This document shows positions 61,806 through 64,000 of a stretch of DNA of 64,000 nt, piece by piece. Made by a program: the position numbers and the translations under genes. Where the stretch lies: the NCBI GenBank assembly GCA_008360955.1, contig LUCM01007497.1, positions 1-64,000 of the forward strand. The letters are read 5' to 3'. The notes beneath the pieces are model-generated. The model worked only from the letters and a program-made list of their open reading frames with translations. It did not search any database and had not been told where the DNA came from. Positions within the stretch are counted from its first letter, which is position 1, and every line of letters begins with the position of its first letter. The DNA comes from Fasciolopsis buskii. Its lineage: Eukaryota > Platyhelminthes > Trematoda > Plagiorchiida > Fasciolidae.

Positions 61806-64000
61806 ATTTCAAATATTTATTGTTCCACGAACTATTTTTCAACCCTGTATGCTGTTGAGGCAGCGAAATGCAGACAATTATATATACAAAATTCCAAACA
61901 ATGCAACATGGCACGAAGGACAGGCCGAAATAATTGATTGATGCAAAAGCTATTAGGCTGGTGATTAGTCGTCGGGAGAACGCTTCAGTCCGTTACTCAA
62001 ATGTTGCAGAGTAGTTAGTTCGATGGCAAACGTTAAGCGGATAAGGGGTTTGAATCTTCACAGGTTTCTAGCAGAGTTAGAAGACGAGTCGCAAAGATGT
62101 GACATCCTTACCCACGGGTGCATACACTGGTCGAAAACCACATCATTTATTATCCCAGCTTTTTCACCACCAAGAAAAACAAAACTTTTGGCCAAGACAT
62201 GCGAATCCAGAGCATGCACCCTTCGATCAGCTTATTCTTGGTTAGAGATTTAATGAATTCTGATCGATAGGAGAAGTCAATGGAGCAGGCAGATACATCA
62301 CGCACAGTCAAACGCTACTACTCCGAACGACCAAAAAGAGGAAGATGATAATCCATTTGGGTAGAGCAATTATAGGAGAATGATCCAACTCCGGTGATTA
62401 CCATGCTCAATTCATGTCTTCCGTGCAGAACAATCAGCGCAGCAAATAATCAGAGATAAAATATCCGTGCATCATTCAACTTCTACTGAACATGCACCGT
62501 AGATACCATCTGCAGGCATAACGCTCCAGAGGAAAAACAGTTAGAAGGAGAGCGACAAATGAATACTACTAGGTTTGGCATATCAGTTAAAATGTTTATT
62601 GTTTGTCCCGGTCAGTGAAAAACCCATAGCGGTTGGAAAGAGTTCAAATTTGGTGAATATGGATGGAATTTGCAGCCCGCGGTTGGCTACTGGAAAGTTG
62701 TATGAATAGAATAATAGCATTGCTTTTGTAGTTTTTCAAAAAGTCATTCATGGTGTCCAAGTATGGAGTAAATGCCTAAATTTTGTTCTTAGTTTCTGTA
62801 CCATTTTGGCACTTGAACGGATTGTATGACTTTCAGTAGCATCGAAAAAGGGCGAGAGTTTACGTTACGCACGTTGGTCCAAAAGCTGGCTCCGTTCTTA
62901 TCATTTTATTATCTGTACAGTCAGATACAGCAATGCAATCAAAGAACAAAACAATGAATGACCGCTTAGAATTTCTGCGAATTGTGTCTGGTTATCTCTT
63001 TTTCAGTCAGGCTTCATCAAACAAATTTGCAGTCGATTGATGATGGATTTGTACTGGAGAGAAAAACGCACTGGTGGTAAATGGTTTGCAGGTCCCCGAC
63101 TCACCAAATTCGCATCGATTGGATAGCCAACCTTCAGATTTGTCGTCTGGAGTGCGGTACCTGAGCGATGCATATCTGAGTCGGATTTATCCGTGTGCAT
63201 TCAGCGATCGCACAGGGTTTCAGGATAGTCGGACAGCGTTAATGCATGTGTGTGTGTGCAATCAATTCGCTTTACTGATTCGGTCCTGCTGTCACCGTAA
63301 GCTCACAGAACATCGTATTCCTATGGAATTACCGAGCAAAACCCGAATAGGCTACTGGGTGAAAGCAGTTCATCAAGCATAAACGACCGGTTAACAGAGA
63401 AAAAAAGAGTCAGGTGCGGATAAAGTCATCTACATTTTACAATTGAGCAAACACAAATTCCATCGTTTTTAAAGCTAAATCAATTTTTCTCGAAGTAGTT
63501 TAAAACGCTTAATTTTTACGTTAAGGTCAAATTTATCGTTGCACTCTTGCATATGCTGGTTTGAAAATATATAATCGTATCAATTATGCATATTATTCAT
63601 AAAGTCCGTTTTGGCTAGATTGCTGGTGATTTCAAAAATAATATCTCTGAACGGGACGGTTGCTCTCAAAATGACAGAGTACGAATCCGCATAAGATTTT
63701 ATTTGAATTTTTTTGGTGTGCTGAACGTCAGAAAAAACTGCGTTCCTCAGAAATTTCGTGGGCAGCTTTCGAACTACGAATCTAGAAGAAAGCGAATTAG
63801 AAATCACTCTCTCGTGCTAAGTCCACCGCTAAGTCAACTAAACCTAATTCGGCTTGATGGTGGTCCGAGTACCTTAGTAGCACAGATGTGAGAATGAATG
63901 AATCGACCACGTGTAAACGTTCCCTTGACAACAGACAAACAGCTGCATGTGTGGATTTCGGTGATTCAAATTAGATGGTCTCCAGAGTATTTCCAATCCA
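61806..64000. other. Non-coding stretch, nothing firm
   Basis: The first part may be 3' untranslated sequence of the CR1-type copy. A 102-codon + frame at 63074-63382 is open from about 63044, with VPDSPNSHRLDSQPSDLSSG. It has no known domain or clear splice borders. A short (TG) run lies at 63247-63257. Confidence 0.4.

Noticed and set aside
62023..62253. Possible transposase-like segment (76 codons)
   Set aside because: A weak resemblance to a VRW-type transposase block could not be extended in any frame.
1..64000. CRISPR arrays, operons, rRNA or a prokaryotic defence system
   Set aside because: No regularly spaced repeats, no closely packed reading frames and no rRNA-like sequence; the window is eukaryotic in character.

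Overview
The window looks like eukaryotic, non-coding-rich chromosomal DNA from an animal, most likely a flatworm and perhaps a trematode. There are no long bacterial-style reading frames, operons or rRNA. The only confidently recognisable coding sequence belongs to decayed retroelements: one Penelope-like element with a GIY-YIG endonuclease, and two CR1-type non-LTR elements. There are also tRNA-like (SINE-type) sequences, short microsatellites and scattered exon-sized open stretches. The flatworm guess rests on the flavour of the retroelement proteins and on short, intron-separated coding pieces. It is inference; no search was run.

Layout. About 0.77-0.88 kb is one copy of a dispersed ~100-bp repeat whose second copy is at 37.63-37.73 kb. 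At 7.2-7.6 kb is a foldback (inverted repeat); its right arm carries a 101-bp insertion bounded by a perfect 15-bp duplication, and its left arm preserves the empty site. At 18.27-18.95 kb three short open segments on the + strand are separated by two possible introns with matching phases. This is the best candidate host gene, with no family recognised. The next ~0.5 kb is a partly open, broken frame. At 22.8, 42.8 and 50.1 kb are tRNA-like sequences. At 37.8-39.1 kb (- strand) is the Penelope-like element, cut off just before reverse-transcriptase motif A. Directly abutting the break, in opposite orientation, is a 121-bp piece of the same element's endonuclease. At 58.56-59.42 kb (- strand) and 59.78-61.81 kb (+ strand) two different CR1-type elements lie head to head.

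The remaining sequence holds nothing I can name. A few stretches have an acceptor-like and a donor-like site around an open frame (12.5, 44.8, 46.0 and 49.5 kb) and are listed as low-confidence exon candidates. I found no sign of an organised novel system. The most informative structures are the inverted Penelope junction, the foldback with its datable insertion, and the unrecognised split gene at 18 kb.
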